Positions 1-6,165 are shown, counted from the first letter of the stretch. The stretch is 7,630 nt of DNA from an uncultured Actinomycetes bacterium (GCA_903921405.1 CAIXPV010000029.1:1-7630); one strand, 5' to 3'. Notes: generated from the sequence alone by a model not told the origin. Program-made: numbers and translations.

Positions 1-1283
1 AACTTCTTAAATGCAGCTGTTGCTGCTTGTAGAAGTGCAACGCCACCACCGGCAACGATTCCTTCTTCAACTGCAGCTTTTGCATTACGTACTGCATCTT
101 CAATGCGGTGCTTGCGCTCTTTGAGTTCAACCTCAGTAGCAGCCCCTGCCTTGATAACAGCTACGCCACCGGCAAGCTTTGCAAGACGCTCTTGCAACTT
201 CTCGCGGTCATAGTCTGAATCACTCTTTTCGATCTCTGAGCGAATCTGTGCAACGCGGCCCTTAATAAGTGCATCGTCTCCTGCGCCTTCAACGATTGTT
301 GTCTCATCCTTGCTGATAACAACCTTGCGAGCGCGGCCCAAAAGTTCTAGACCGGCTTGATCAAGCTTGAGACCAACTTCTTCAGAGATAACCGTTGCGC
401 CAGTAAGGATTGCAATGTCTTGAAGCATCGCCTTGCGACGATCTCCAAAGCCTGGTGCCTTAACTGCTGCCGAGCGGAAAGTTCCACGAATCTTATTTAC
501 TACCAACGTTGCAAGTGCTTCGCCTTCAATATCTTCGGCGATGATTGCAAGTGGCTTACCTGATTGCATAACTTTTTCAAGTACAGGAACCAAGTCCTTG
601 ATGTTAGAAATCTTAGAGTTAACAATTAAGACGTAGGCATCTTCTAGAACTGCCTCCATGCGATCTTGATCGGTAACAAAGTATGGAGAGATGTAACCCT
701 TATCAAAGCGCATACCTTCAGTGAGCTCGAGTTCGAGACCAAAAGTATTTGACTCTTCAACAGTGATAACGCCTTCTTTGCCAACCTTGTCCATCGCTTC
801 AGCAATCATTTCTCCGATAGTTGCATCGGCGGCAGAAATAGATGCAGTTGCAGCGATCTGCTCTTTTGAATCAACGCTCTTAGCCATTGATAAAAGCTCG
901 GCAACGATTTGCTCAACAGCTTTTTCGATTCCTCGCTTAAGTGCCATTGGGTTTGATCCGGCAGCTACGTTACGTAGGCCTTCGCGTACTAGTGCTTGAG
1001 CTAAAACAGTTGCAGTGGTTGTTCCATCACCGGCGACATCGTCGGTCTTCTTCGCAACTTCCTTAACTAGCTCTGCGCCAATCTTTTCCCATGGATCTTC
1101 TAGGTCAATCTCTTTAGCGATGGAAACACCATCGTTAGTAATAGTTGGGGCGCCCCACTTCTTCTCGAGAACGACGTTTCGTCCACGGGGTCCAAGGGTT
1201 ACCTTGACCGCATCGGCCAAAATATTCATACCGCGCTCTAATCCGCGGCGTGCTTCTTCATTAAAGGCAATCTGCTTTGCCAT
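1..1283 (-). CDS. groL: 60-kDa chaperonin GroEL (partial, C-terminus beyond left edge)
   Basis: ATP-driven double-ring chaperonin that encloses and refolds non-native proteins in the cytoplasm. I translated the reverse strand from ATG 1283 through 427 complete codons with no stop or frameshift; the family has about 540 residues, so roughly the last 110 are outside. Seen: the start MAKQIAFNEEARRG, the nucleotide-pocket motifs TLGPRGRNV (29-37), TNDG (49-52) and AGDGTTTA (84-91), an apical domain with APGFGDRRKAM, and VAGGGVAL near the cut, just after the conserved IEDA segment that carries the catalytic Asp. The start is fixed by this N-terminus; AAAGCGAG at 1292-1299, 8 nt upstream, is a weak ribosome site. 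A CIRCE operator and promoter lie upstream. No groES precedes it, which fits the second, stand-alone GroEL common in actinobacteria. Whether the tail is GGM-rich or His-rich cannot be seen. Identity is certain. Confidence 0.98.
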   Translation of the reverse strand, partial: MAKQIAFNEEARRGLERGMNILADAVKVTLGPRGRNVVLEKKWGAPTITNDGVSIAKEIDLEDPWEKIGAELVKEVAKKTDDVAGDGTTTATVLAQALVREGLRNVAAGSNPMALKRGIEKAVEQIVAELLSMAKSVDSKEQIAATASISAADATIGEMIAEAMDKVGKEGVITVEESNTFGLELELTEGMRFDKGYISPYFVTDQDRMEAVLEDAYVLIVNSKISNIKDLVPVLEKVMQSGKPLAIIAEDIEGEALATLVVNKIRGTFRSAAVKAPGFGDRRKAMLQDIAILTGATVISEEVGLKLDQAGLELLGRARKVVISKDETTIVEGAGDDALIKGRVAQIRSEIEKSDSDYDREKLQERLAKLAGGVAVIKAGAATEVELKERKHRIEDAVRNAKAAVEEGIVAGGGVALLQAATAAFKK

Positions 1284-1326
1284 GAGTCATGCTCGCTTTC
1301 GTTTGATCCTGCGTTTACCGGGGGCT

Positions 1327-1353
1327 TTATCACTCGCACCCCGAGAGTGCTAA
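1327..1353 (-). promoter_or_regulatory. CIRCE operator (HrcA repressor site) of groL
   Basis: On the coding strand of groL the site reads TTAGCACTC, nine bases, then GAGTGATAA. The consensus CIRCE element is TTAGCACTC-N9-GAGTGCTAA, so one arm is perfect and the other differs at one base, with the exact 9-base spacer. It ends 43 nt before the groL start codon and overlaps the predicted transcription start. CIRCE is bound by the HrcA repressor, which is released on heat stress, so groL is very probably HrcA-regulated. The hrcA gene is not in the window. Confidence 0.95.
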
Positions 1354-1358
1354 CGCCA

Positions 1359-1387
1359 AATCTACGGGAGGTATTCCTCAGACGCAA
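1359..1387 (-). promoter_or_regulatory. Predicted housekeeping-sigma promoter of groL
   Basis: On the minus strand a -35 box TTGCGT (1387-1382) and a -10 box TAGATT (1364-1359) are separated by exactly 17 bp. Transcription would begin at about 1352, inside the first arm of the CIRCE element, which is the usual arrangement for repression by HrcA. The mRNA would have a 5' leader of about 70 nt. The promoter lies between the DUF3263 stop codon and groL, so groL can be transcribed alone. Confidence 0.7.
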
Positions 1388-1410
1388 AACGAAGGGGCAA
1401 TTGGGTCAAA

Positions 1411-1674
1411 CTAGCGGGCGATGCGGGTGGACATGCGGGCCTCGCGCAGGCGGCGAAGGCGCTTTACCAGCATGGGAGAGGCGGCAAGGGCATCGTCCCG
1501 GTCGATCAAGTCATTGAGAAGTTGGTAGTACCGCGGTGCGGTCAGGTCGAATAGCTCCTTGATCGCGGCCTCTTTAGCGCCGGCATATCGCCACCAACTG
1601 GCTTCAAAATCTAAGATTCTGGTCTCTAAATCGCTCAAGCCGCTGTTGATTGCTGGCTCTTCTTGTGCAGACAT
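1411..1674 (-). CDS. DUF3263 family protein, possible small DNA-binding regulator
   Basis: An 87-residue protein of unknown function. The core from about residue 17 (ETRILDFEASWWRYAGAK) through LFDLTAPRYYQLLNDLID to SPMLVKRLRRLREAR closely matches the actinobacterial DUF3263 family as I remember it. The segment AGAKEAAIKELFDLTAPRYYQLL (31-53) looks like a helix-turn-helix, in the way sigma-like and MarR-like proteins describe such a motif; the basic C-terminus (KRLRRLREAR, RIAR) suits nucleic-acid contact. DNA binding is an inference. DUF3263 genes are often found near a chaperonin or a LytR C-terminal protein in actinobacteria, and here groL follows directly with no LytR gene between. No Shine-Dalgarno sequence is visible before ATG 1674. 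A TACGAT box 7 bp upstream suggests leaderless transcription; otherwise the gene is read through from the decarboxylase 39 bp upstream. Length is close to the usual family length. Confidence 0.88.
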   Translation of the reverse strand: MSAQEEPAINSGLSDLETRILDFEASWWRYAGAKEAAIKELFDLTAPRYYQLLNDLIDRDDALAASPMLVKRLRRLREARMSTRIAR

Positions 1675-1681
1675 AATGTAA

Positions 1682-1687
1682 ATCGTA
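1682..1687 (-). promoter_or_regulatory. Possible -10 box for a leaderless DUF3263 transcript
   Basis: TACGAT (minus strand, 1687-1682) fits the actinobacterial TAnnnT -10 pattern and ends 7 bp before the ATG of the DUF3263 gene, so transcription would start on or next to the start codon. No good -35 box lies at the right distance (CCACAC at 1710-1705), and no ribosome site is visible, which is what a leaderless gene would show. This is a weak call based on one hexamer. Confidence 0.35.
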
Positions 1688-1713
1688 TCGAACCGAGCGC
1701 AAAAGTGTGGGAT

Positions 1714-3060
1714 TTAAAGCCTGCTCATTATCAACTCAATATCTGAAATCTTTGTCCAAGGATTAACAATTGCAAATCGCAGAATTGGCTGACCGTGATG
1801 AGCCGATGGCGGAATGAATCCCACTTGATCGGCTAATAATGTATCTGACCAGTTTTGGTAATCACTTGCACTCCACCCTTTTCGAATAAATGCAACGATT
1901 GAGAGTTCAGGTTCGCATACAAGCTCTAAATCTGGATGTGCTTTTACTAATTCGGCAGCTGCTCGAGCTATTTCTAATGTGTGCTCCATCGCTTCGGTGT
2001 ATGCATCAGTGCCGTGTGCAGCTAATGAAAACCAAAATGGAAGTCCGCGAGTGCGACGTGTTAATTGAATTGCGTAATCAGATGGCGACCATGCTCCATC
2101 TTTTAATGTATCTAAGTATGAAGCGTGCTGAGTGTGTACGACGCGAGCAAGTTCGGGCTCGCGATAGATCAAAGCACACGCATCAAAGGGTGCAAACAAC
2201 CATTTGTGTGGATCGACAATAAAAGAGTCGGCTTGTTCAATGCCATCAAACTTTGATCGCACTGATGGTGCACATAAAGCTGCTAAACCGTAGGCCCCAT
2301 CAACATGGAACCACACATCGCGATCATGGGCAGCTTTACCTACTCCCTTTAATTCATCAATGATTCCAAGATTCGTTGTACCCGAAGTTGCGACTACAAC
2401 AAAGACCCGCTTTGTCGTTGTTGCATGGAGTTCATCAATAGCTGTAGCAACTGCTGGGCCGCTCAACTTTCCATTGATATCTACAGGAACTTTTAACACA
2501 TCAACATCCATGACATTTGCTGCACTGACAATCGATGAATGTGCCTCTTCGCTGCAGGCAATTACCCATCTAGTTGCCTCTGGGTACTTCTTTTTCGCTT
2601 CTGCACGAGCAACAACTAACGCTGAAAGATTTCCGATTGTGCCGCCTTGCACAAAAACTCCACCGGCTGATTCAGGTAAGCCAGCTAAATCAGATATCCA
2701 GCGCAACGCTTGGTTTTCGGCAAAGACAGCGCCTGCACCTTCTTGCCATGAACCTCCATAGAGCGCACTGGCACCAACTACTAAATCGAAAAGGTTTGCA
2801 TACTCACTTGGCGCAGATGGAATAAAAGCTAAGTTTCGAGGATGGTCCGTTGAAATACAGGCCTTAGCAAGCACACTTGTAAAGACTTCTAAAGCATCAT
2901 GGCCGCCAAGTCCCTTTGCGGTAATCGTATTGCCGACTTCGTTAAATAAATCCTCTGCCGTGCGGGGGCCATCTAACGGGGGATCGTTTTTTAATCGATC
3001 CAAACTGTATGCCAAGATTTCAGCGGCAAGTGCTTCTACCTCTGCCGTGAACTCATGCAT
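1714..3060 (-). CDS. PLP-dependent group II amino-acid decarboxylase (aromatic-L-amino-acid decarboxylase-like)
   Basis: A 448-residue pyridoxal-phosphate enzyme that removes the alpha-carboxyl of an amino acid as CO2, leaving an amine; likely cytosolic. Visible fold-type I motifs: the HPRNLAF substrate-side segment (73-79), GGTIGNLSAL (139-148) for phosphate binding, EAHSS with His174 expected to stack on PLP, ATSGTTNLG (224-232), HVDGAYG with Asp254 holding the pyridine nitrogen, and DPHKW with Lys286 as the Schiff-base lysine. Tyr315 in ASYLDT occupies the place of the catalytic loop tyrosine of animal aromatic-acid decarboxylase (Tyr332), arguing for a true decarboxylase rather than an aldehyde synthase. 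The substrate (Tyr, Trp, DOPA, Glu or other) cannot be read from the sequence. ATG 3060 is preceded by AAAGGCGG with a 6-nt spacer. The gene overlaps the upstream YbjT-like gene by 8 nt, so translation is probably coupled. All key residues are present. Confidence 0.9.
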   Translation of the reverse strand: MHEFTAEVEALAAEILAYSLDRLKNDPPLDGPRTAEDLFNEVGNTITAKGLGGHDALEVFTSVLAKACISTDHPRNLAFIPSAPSEYANLFDLVVGASALYGGSWQEGAGAVFAENQALRWISDLAGLPESAGGVFVQGGTIGNLSALVVARAEAKKKYPEATRWVIACSEEAHSSIVSAANVMDVDVLKVPVDINGKLSGPAVATAIDELHATTTKRVFVVVATSGTTNLGIIDELKGVGKAAHDRDVWFHVDGAYGLAALCAPSVRSKFDGIEQADSFIVDPHKWLFAPFDACALIYREPELARVVHTQHASYLDTLKDGAWSPSDYAIQLTRRTRGLPFWFSLAAHGTDAYTEAMEHTLEIARAAAELVKAHPDLELVCEPELSIVAFIRKGWSASDYQNWSDTLLADQVGFIPPSAHHGQPILRFAIVNPWTKISDIELIMSRL

Positions 3061-4522
3061 CTTTGGCCGCCTTTTTCACAATATTGCGCAACATAGTTGG
3101 GAAAACAAATAAATGAAATGGTGATATCGCATACCAATATAACTGACCACCAAGGCCACGTGGGTAAAAAGTTGCCTCCTGCGTCACTTTAGTTTTTCCA
3201 TCAACTTCTTCGACACTAAACTCCAGCCACGCTTTACCGGGCAAAACCATTTCAGCATAAAGTTTTAATCGCTGTCCTTGCTCTAACTCTTCTACTCGCC
3301 AAAAATCCACGCTCTCCCCAACGCGTAAATAATCTGGATCTCGTCGCCCGCGACGTAAACCAACTCCACCAACGAAACGATCTAGAAGTCCGCGACCCCA
3401 CCACAAGAAATCAGAGCCAAACCAGCCATGCTCACCACCGATACCTTCAATCTGGCGCCACACTTTTTCACGTGATACTTCTGTAATAACTTCGCGGTGA
3501 TCGCGCAGAATGGTTTCACCTGCCCATTCGGGATCCCCTTGAGCTTTTTGCCATGGCGCAGTTGGCGAAGTTGCATCAGACCACCGAGTCTCTACATGGT
3601 GCTCAGTAATCTTTGATAGCGCCAGGTTTATTGCAGTCGCAACATCGGTTAGACCCTCATGTGGCGGCGGTATTAACCCATCGATGCTCTTTTGTGGATC
3701 GGCAACAACTTCACTAATGAGTGAGCCAACAAGTGGTCGGGCCAATGCAGTGGGAACCGGTGTCACTAAACCAATCCATAAACTGGATAGTCCTGGAGTT
3801 AGTACTGGAACCTTAATAATCCAGCGTTTTTTCAAGCCCGATAATTTGGCAAATTTCTGCATCATGTCGGCGTAGGTCAGTACTTCTGGTCCTCCGATAT
3901 CAAAGACCTTTCCTACTGGCGTAGTTAATTCAGCTGCATTCTTTAGATAATACAAAACATCTCGAATTGCAATTGGGTGCGTTCGATTCATAACCCATTT
4001 AGGGGTAGTCATGATGGGCAGGCGATGAGTCAAATGTCGCAACATTTCAAAGCTAGCCGAACCAGAGCCAATAATAATTCCAGCGCGTAGTTCTAGTACT
4101 GGAACTGACGTGCTGGCTAACTCAGTGCCGGTTCGTGCGCGTGAGGCTAAGTGCTTACTTATGTTGACGTCGTTAGCGATGCCACCTAAATACACTATTT
4201 GCAATACACCAGCGGCTTCAGCGGCTTGGGCAAAATCGCGTGCCATCTGGGCTTCTATGTCGTGAAAATTTGGTCCTAAATTAATTGAGTGCAGTAAGTA
4301 ATAGGCGGTATGAATACCAGCTAAAGCTGCATCCAAATCAATTCGGTTTTCGGCGCTACCTTCGCTGATTTCTACCGATGATGCCCACGATTGTCCTTTA
4401 ACTTTATTGCGATCGCGCACCAGGATTCGAACATCGAATTTTTCATCAACCAGAGTGCGAACTAAACGCCCTCCAACATAGCCCGAAGCGCCTGTAACTA
4501 AGATTTTTCTTGGTGTGATCAT
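3053..4522 (-). CDS. YbjT-like NAD(P)-binding atypical SDR with C-terminal DUF2867 domain
   Basis: A 489-residue two-domain protein of unknown substrate. Residues 1 to about 310 form a Rossmann-type atypical/extended SDR: the nucleotide loop TGASGYVG (10-17, GxxGxxG), VRILVRDRNK after the second strand (31-40; the Arg pair suggests NADPH), a YLGG segment (111-114) and KVFDIGGPEVLTY (205-217). I do not see a normal YxxxK catalytic pair, so redox activity is unproven. Residues from about 335 to the end, with TEVSREKVWRQIEGIGG and FYPRGLGGQLYWYAISPFH, match the DUF2867 domain, which has the look of a START/polyketide-cyclase-like fold. E. coli YbjT has the same order and nearly the same length. 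I chose ATG 4522; an in-frame TTG at 4528 would add two residues. Neither has a clear ribosome site, but the carbonic anhydrase stop is only 9 nt upstream, so coupling is likely. The hydrophobic C-terminus may sit at the membrane (inference). Confidence 0.85.
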   Translation of the reverse strand: MITPRKILVTGASGYVGGRLVRTLVDEKFDVRILVRDRNKVKGQSWASSVEISEGSAENRIDLDAALAGIHTAYYLLHSINLGPNFHDIEAQMARDFAQAAEAAGVLQIVYLGGIANDVNISKHLASRARTGTELASTSVPVLELRAGIIIGSGSASFEMLRHLTHRLPIMTTPKWVMNRTHPIAIRDVLYYLKNAAELTTPVGKVFDIGGPEVLTYADMMQKFAKLSGLKKRWIIKVPVLTPGLSSLWIGLVTPVPTALARPLVGSLISEVVADPQKSIDGLIPPPHEGLTDVATAINLALSKITEHHVETRWSDATSPTAPWQKAQGDPEWAGETILRDHREVITEVSREKVWRQIEGIGGEHGWFGSDFLWWGRGLLDRFVGGVGLRRGRRDPDYLRVGESVDFWRVEELEQGQRLKLYAEMVLPGKAWLEFSVEEVDGKTKVTQEATFYPRGLGGQLYWYAISPFHLFVFPTMLRNIVKKAAKDA

Positions 4523-4531
4523 AATCAAGGA

Positions 4532-5044
4532 CTAACAATCAACCGGAGTAATTTTTCCCGTAGCAACATCATAAATAGCTCCACCCACTGAAACTCCAGT
4601 GTTAAGTAAATGATAATTCCGAACCATGTGTACATCTTCAATTAATGCAGCTTGTTGGTTGGCAACGGTTTTAAATTCAAGTTCTGATGTGTCAATTCCA
4701 TATTTGGAATCAATTTCACGGTGGATTTCAGCTTCATCAACTTGAGCCATTCGGCAATTTGTGTGCGGCATAATCAAAATACGTTTTACGCCAAGCAAAT
4801 ATGTGGCCAGAACCAATGTACGCAAAACATCCTCAGTTACACGTGCGCCTGCATTGCGCAAGATTTTCGCATCGCCAGATCGCATGCCAACAACTGATAA
4901 AGGATTTATTCGCGAGTCCATACACGTAACAATTGCTAAACCTTTTTGGGCTACACCTGTTAACTCTGAATATTTAAAGGATTTGATGTATTCATCGTTT
5001 GCAGCAATTGCATCGGCAAATTGTTCATAAGGAAAGCTCGACAT
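4532..5044 (-). CDS. Small beta-class carbonic anhydrase
   Basis: A 170-residue zinc enzyme that interconverts CO2 and bicarbonate in the cytoplasm. Zinc ligands and the catalytic dyad are visible: CMDSR gives Cys41, Asp43 and Arg45, and HTNC gives His94 and Cys97; RNAGARVTEDVLRTL (63-77) is the conserved strand-helix of the family and GAIYDVATGKI the C-terminal strand. Length and motifs resemble mycobacterial Rv1284. After the last ligand the sequence is CRM where many members have CGM; other actinobacterial homologues, as I recall, also lack this Gly, so activity is likely but not certain. The start is ATG 5044 with GGAAGG at 5052-5057 and a 7-nt spacer. Reading upstream to 5179 is open but runs through the tRNA gene, giving the well-known artefact peptide SSVVEQRT, so it is rejected. 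The gene begins 23 nt after the tRNA and ends 9 nt before the YbjT-like gene. Confidence 0.92.
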   Translation of the reverse strand: MSSFPYEQFADAIAANDEYIKSFKYSELTGVAQKGLAIVTCMDSRINPLSVVGMRSGDAKILRNAGARVTEDVLRTLVLATYLLGVKRILIMPHTNCRMAQVDEAEIHREIDSKYGIDTSELEFKTVANQQAALIEDVHMVRNYHLLNTGVSVGGAIYDVATGKITPVDC

Positions 5045-5067
5045 AATTTTCCCTTCCAAAAACAACG

Positions 5068-5139
5068 AGCCCCCCGTCAGGATTGAACTGACGACCTGCG
5101 CATTACAAGTGCGCTGCTCTACCACTGAGCTAGAGAGGC
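5068..5139 (-). tRNA. tRNA-Thr (anticodon UGU)
   Basis: A complete 72-nt cloverleaf on the minus strand. The acceptor GCCTCTC pairs fully with GGGGGGC (two G-U pairs); D stem GCTC/GAGC; anticodon stem GCGCA/TGCGC around the loop CTTGTAA, giving anticodon TGT for threonine ACA codons (ACG by wobble); T stem GTCAG/CTGAC around TTCAATC. The discriminator base is U. CCA is not encoded (CGT follows), so it is added by nucleotidyltransferase. A short U run follows the 3' end but no terminator hairpin, and the carbonic anhydrase ATG comes 23 nt later, so the tRNA may be processed from a longer mRNA. Confidence 0.97.
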
Positions 5140-5140
5140 C

Positions 5141-5156
5141 TACGTGCGAACACGTA
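5141..5156 (-). other. Hairpin with UUCG loop just before the tRNA
   Basis: The minus strand reads TACGTG-TTCG-CACGTA, a perfect 6-bp stem with a UUCG tetraloop. It ends one base before the first base of the mature tRNA-Thr, so in the pre-tRNA it would abut the RNase P cut site. The loop is closed by G-C rather than the extra-stable C-G. As DNA it is also a perfect inverted repeat and could bind a dimeric regulator. Function unknown. Confidence 0.6.
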
Positions 5157-5157
5157 T

Positions 5158-5173
5158 CTGGCCTTTCGACCAG
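5158..5173 (-). other. Hairpin with GAAA (GNRA) loop in the tRNA leader
   Basis: The minus strand reads CTGGTC-GAAA-GGCCAG, a 6-bp stem with one G-U pair and a GAAA tetraloop closed by C-G, a very stable GNRA type. It is separated by one base from the UUCG hairpin at 5141-5156. The predicted transcription start (about 5172) falls at its first base, so the RNA could begin with this hairpin. Function unknown; it may protect the 5' end or guide processing (inference). Confidence 0.55.
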
Positions 5174-5178
5174 CGGCA

Positions 5179-5207
5179 ATTATGGCAGTGAGTTGCAAAA
5201 ACTTGAA
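5179..5207 (-). promoter_or_regulatory. Predicted promoter of tRNA-Thr and possibly the downstream operon
   Basis: On the minus strand a -10 box CATAAT (5184-5179) lies 17 bp from a -35-like TTCAAG (5207-5202). The -10 differs from TATAAT by one base; the -35 is poor. Transcription would start near 5172, giving a leader of about 33 nt before the tRNA. No better promoter is seen between here and the carbonic anhydrase gene, so it may drive that gene too. Confidence 0.45.
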
Positions 5208-5232
5208 ATCGAGCTTTATTGACAGGCTCAGC

Positions 5233-5240
5233 GGTAGGTT
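5233..5240 (+). promoter_or_regulatory. ppx start signals: GGTAGG ribosome site or TAGGTT -10 box
   Basis: Two readings of the same bases both favour the GTG start at 5247. GGTAGG (5233-5238) as a ribosome site leaves 8 nt to GTG 5247 but only 2 nt to ATG 5241. TAGGTT (5235-5240) as a TAnnnT -10 box would start RNA at about 5247, a leaderless mRNA. The sequence does not decide between them. Confidence 0.4.
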
Positions 5241-5246
5241 ATGGCC

Positions 5247-6164
5247 GTGAGACTAGGCGTATTGGATGTGGGATCTAACACCATCCACCTGCAGGTCATG
5301 GATGCTCATATTGGCGCCCGCCCGTCTCCGACTACCAATTTCAAGGTCGAACTTCGCTTAACTCAGTATCTCAATAAGTCGGGCACGATATCGGTTGAGG
5401 GCATCAATGCCCTGCATGATGCGATCGCTAGCGCAGTTGCCCACGCTCACGAGAATAGCGTCGATGAGATTTTGGCCTTTGCAACATCGGCCGTTAGAGA
5501 AGCAAAAAATGGTCCCGCAATCATTGAGGAGATTAATGAACGGCATCAGATTGATTTGCAGATTCTTACAGGGGATGAAGAAGCACGTATGACTTTTCTT
5601 GCCGTTCGCCGCTGGCTGGGTTGGTCTGCTGGAAAACTCTTAGTACTCGATATTGGTGGTGGATCTCTAGAGATTGCAACTGGGGTGGATGAAAATCCAG
5701 AGGCAACGCTCTCTTTACCATTAGGCGCAGCACGAATGACACGAGATTTCTTAAGTGGAGATCCGTACTCGGCAAAAGATGTGAAATTCTTACAAGACTA
5801 TGTAGCAAGTAATCTTGAAGACAAACTCCCTGCAATTCTTCGCTCACACGATGCAAATCATTTTGTTGCAACCAGTAAGACATTCCGAACGCTCGCTCGA
5901 TTATCAGGACATTGGTTTAACGACAATCCCAAGTATTTAGAGCTGGCAAATTTAGAGGCAATGACTACAAATCTTGCTGGAATGACTGATAAAGCGCGCG
6001 CTGATTTACCTGGAGTCTCTGCAAGTAGAGCTCAACAAATTGTTGCTGGAGCAATAGTTGCGCACTCAGTAATGGCCGTTTTAGATATCGATAAAGTTGA
6101 AATTTGTCCTTGGGCCTTACGCGAAGGTGTTGTTTTACGAAGACTCGATTGGCTGCAGGGCTAA
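5247..6164 (+). CDS. ppx: Exopolyphosphatase, Ppx/GppA family (PPX1-like)
   Basis: Cytosolic phosphatase of the actin/hexokinase-like ASKHA fold that trims terminal phosphate from polyphosphate, and in related enzymes hydrolyses pppGpp. Numbered from GTG 5247 (305 aa): LGVLDVGSNTIHL (3-15) is phosphate loop 1, AFATSAVREAKN (77-88) the second conserved strand, TGDEEARMTFLAVRRW (108-123) holds the catalytic glutamate region, and LDIGGGSLEIATG (134-146) is phosphate loop 2. ATSKTFRTLARLSG and VEICPWALREGV near the end match mycobacterial Ppx1 (Rv0496) strongly; that protein has a longer C-terminal tail, absent here. The short one-lobe-pair form lacks the HD-type C-terminal domain of E. coli PPX. 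I prefer GTG 5247 because it matches the MRLGVLDVG start and the ribosome-site spacing; ATG 5241 would add two residues. It converges with mutT1, with one base between the stops, and opposes ppk1 in polyphosphate metabolism. Confidence 0.93.
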   Translation: MRLGVLDVGSNTIHLQVMDAHIGARPSPTTNFKVELRLTQYLNKSGTISVEGINALHDAIASAVAHAHENSVDEILAFATSAVREAKNGPAIIEEINERHQIDLQILTGDEEARMTFLAVRRWLGWSAGKLLVLDIGGGSLEIATGVDENPEATLSLPLGAARMTRDFLSGDPYSAKDVKFLQDYVASNLEDKLPAILRSHDANHFVATSKTFRTLARLSGHWFNDNPKYLELANLEAMTTNLAGMTDKARADLPGVSASRAQQIVAGAIVAHSVMAVLDIDKVEICPWALREGVVLRRLDWLQG

Positions 6165-6165
6165 A

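Noticed and set aside
1260..1290. Short upstream ORF from ATG 1290 overlapping the groL start
   Set aside because: Only nine codons, out of frame, and the ribosome site AAAGCGAG leaves just one base before that ATG but 8 before the groL ATG.
357..1353. Open frames on the plus strand across groL (357-563, 433-636, 721-999, 1015-1353)
   Set aside because: They lie antisense to a fully conserved GroEL reading frame, have no family resemblance and no ribosome sites worth noting.
1890..3112. Open frames on the plus strand antisense to the decarboxylase
   Set aside because: They are shadows of a gene with intact catalytic motifs; no recognisable protein and no plausible start signals.
5058..5076. 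G-run plus T-run after the tRNA as a terminator
   Set aside because: The G run is the tRNA acceptor strand itself and the T run is five bases and not preceded by a separate hairpin; the ribosome site of the next gene begins just after.
5045..5179. In-frame N-terminal extension of the carbonic anhydrase by 45 codons
   Set aside because: It is translated through the tRNA-Thr gene and gives the familiar artefact SSVVEQRT; the ATG at 5044 has a good ribosome site and matches the family start.
5219..5224. Perfect TTGACA -35 box before ppx
   Set aside because: No -10-like hexamer occurs 16-18 bp downstream (that region is within the start codons); the nearest TAnnnT is only 10 bp away.
5566..5883. 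105-codon open frame antisense to ppx
   Set aside because: It lies wholly within the conserved ppx gene, with no known family or start signal.
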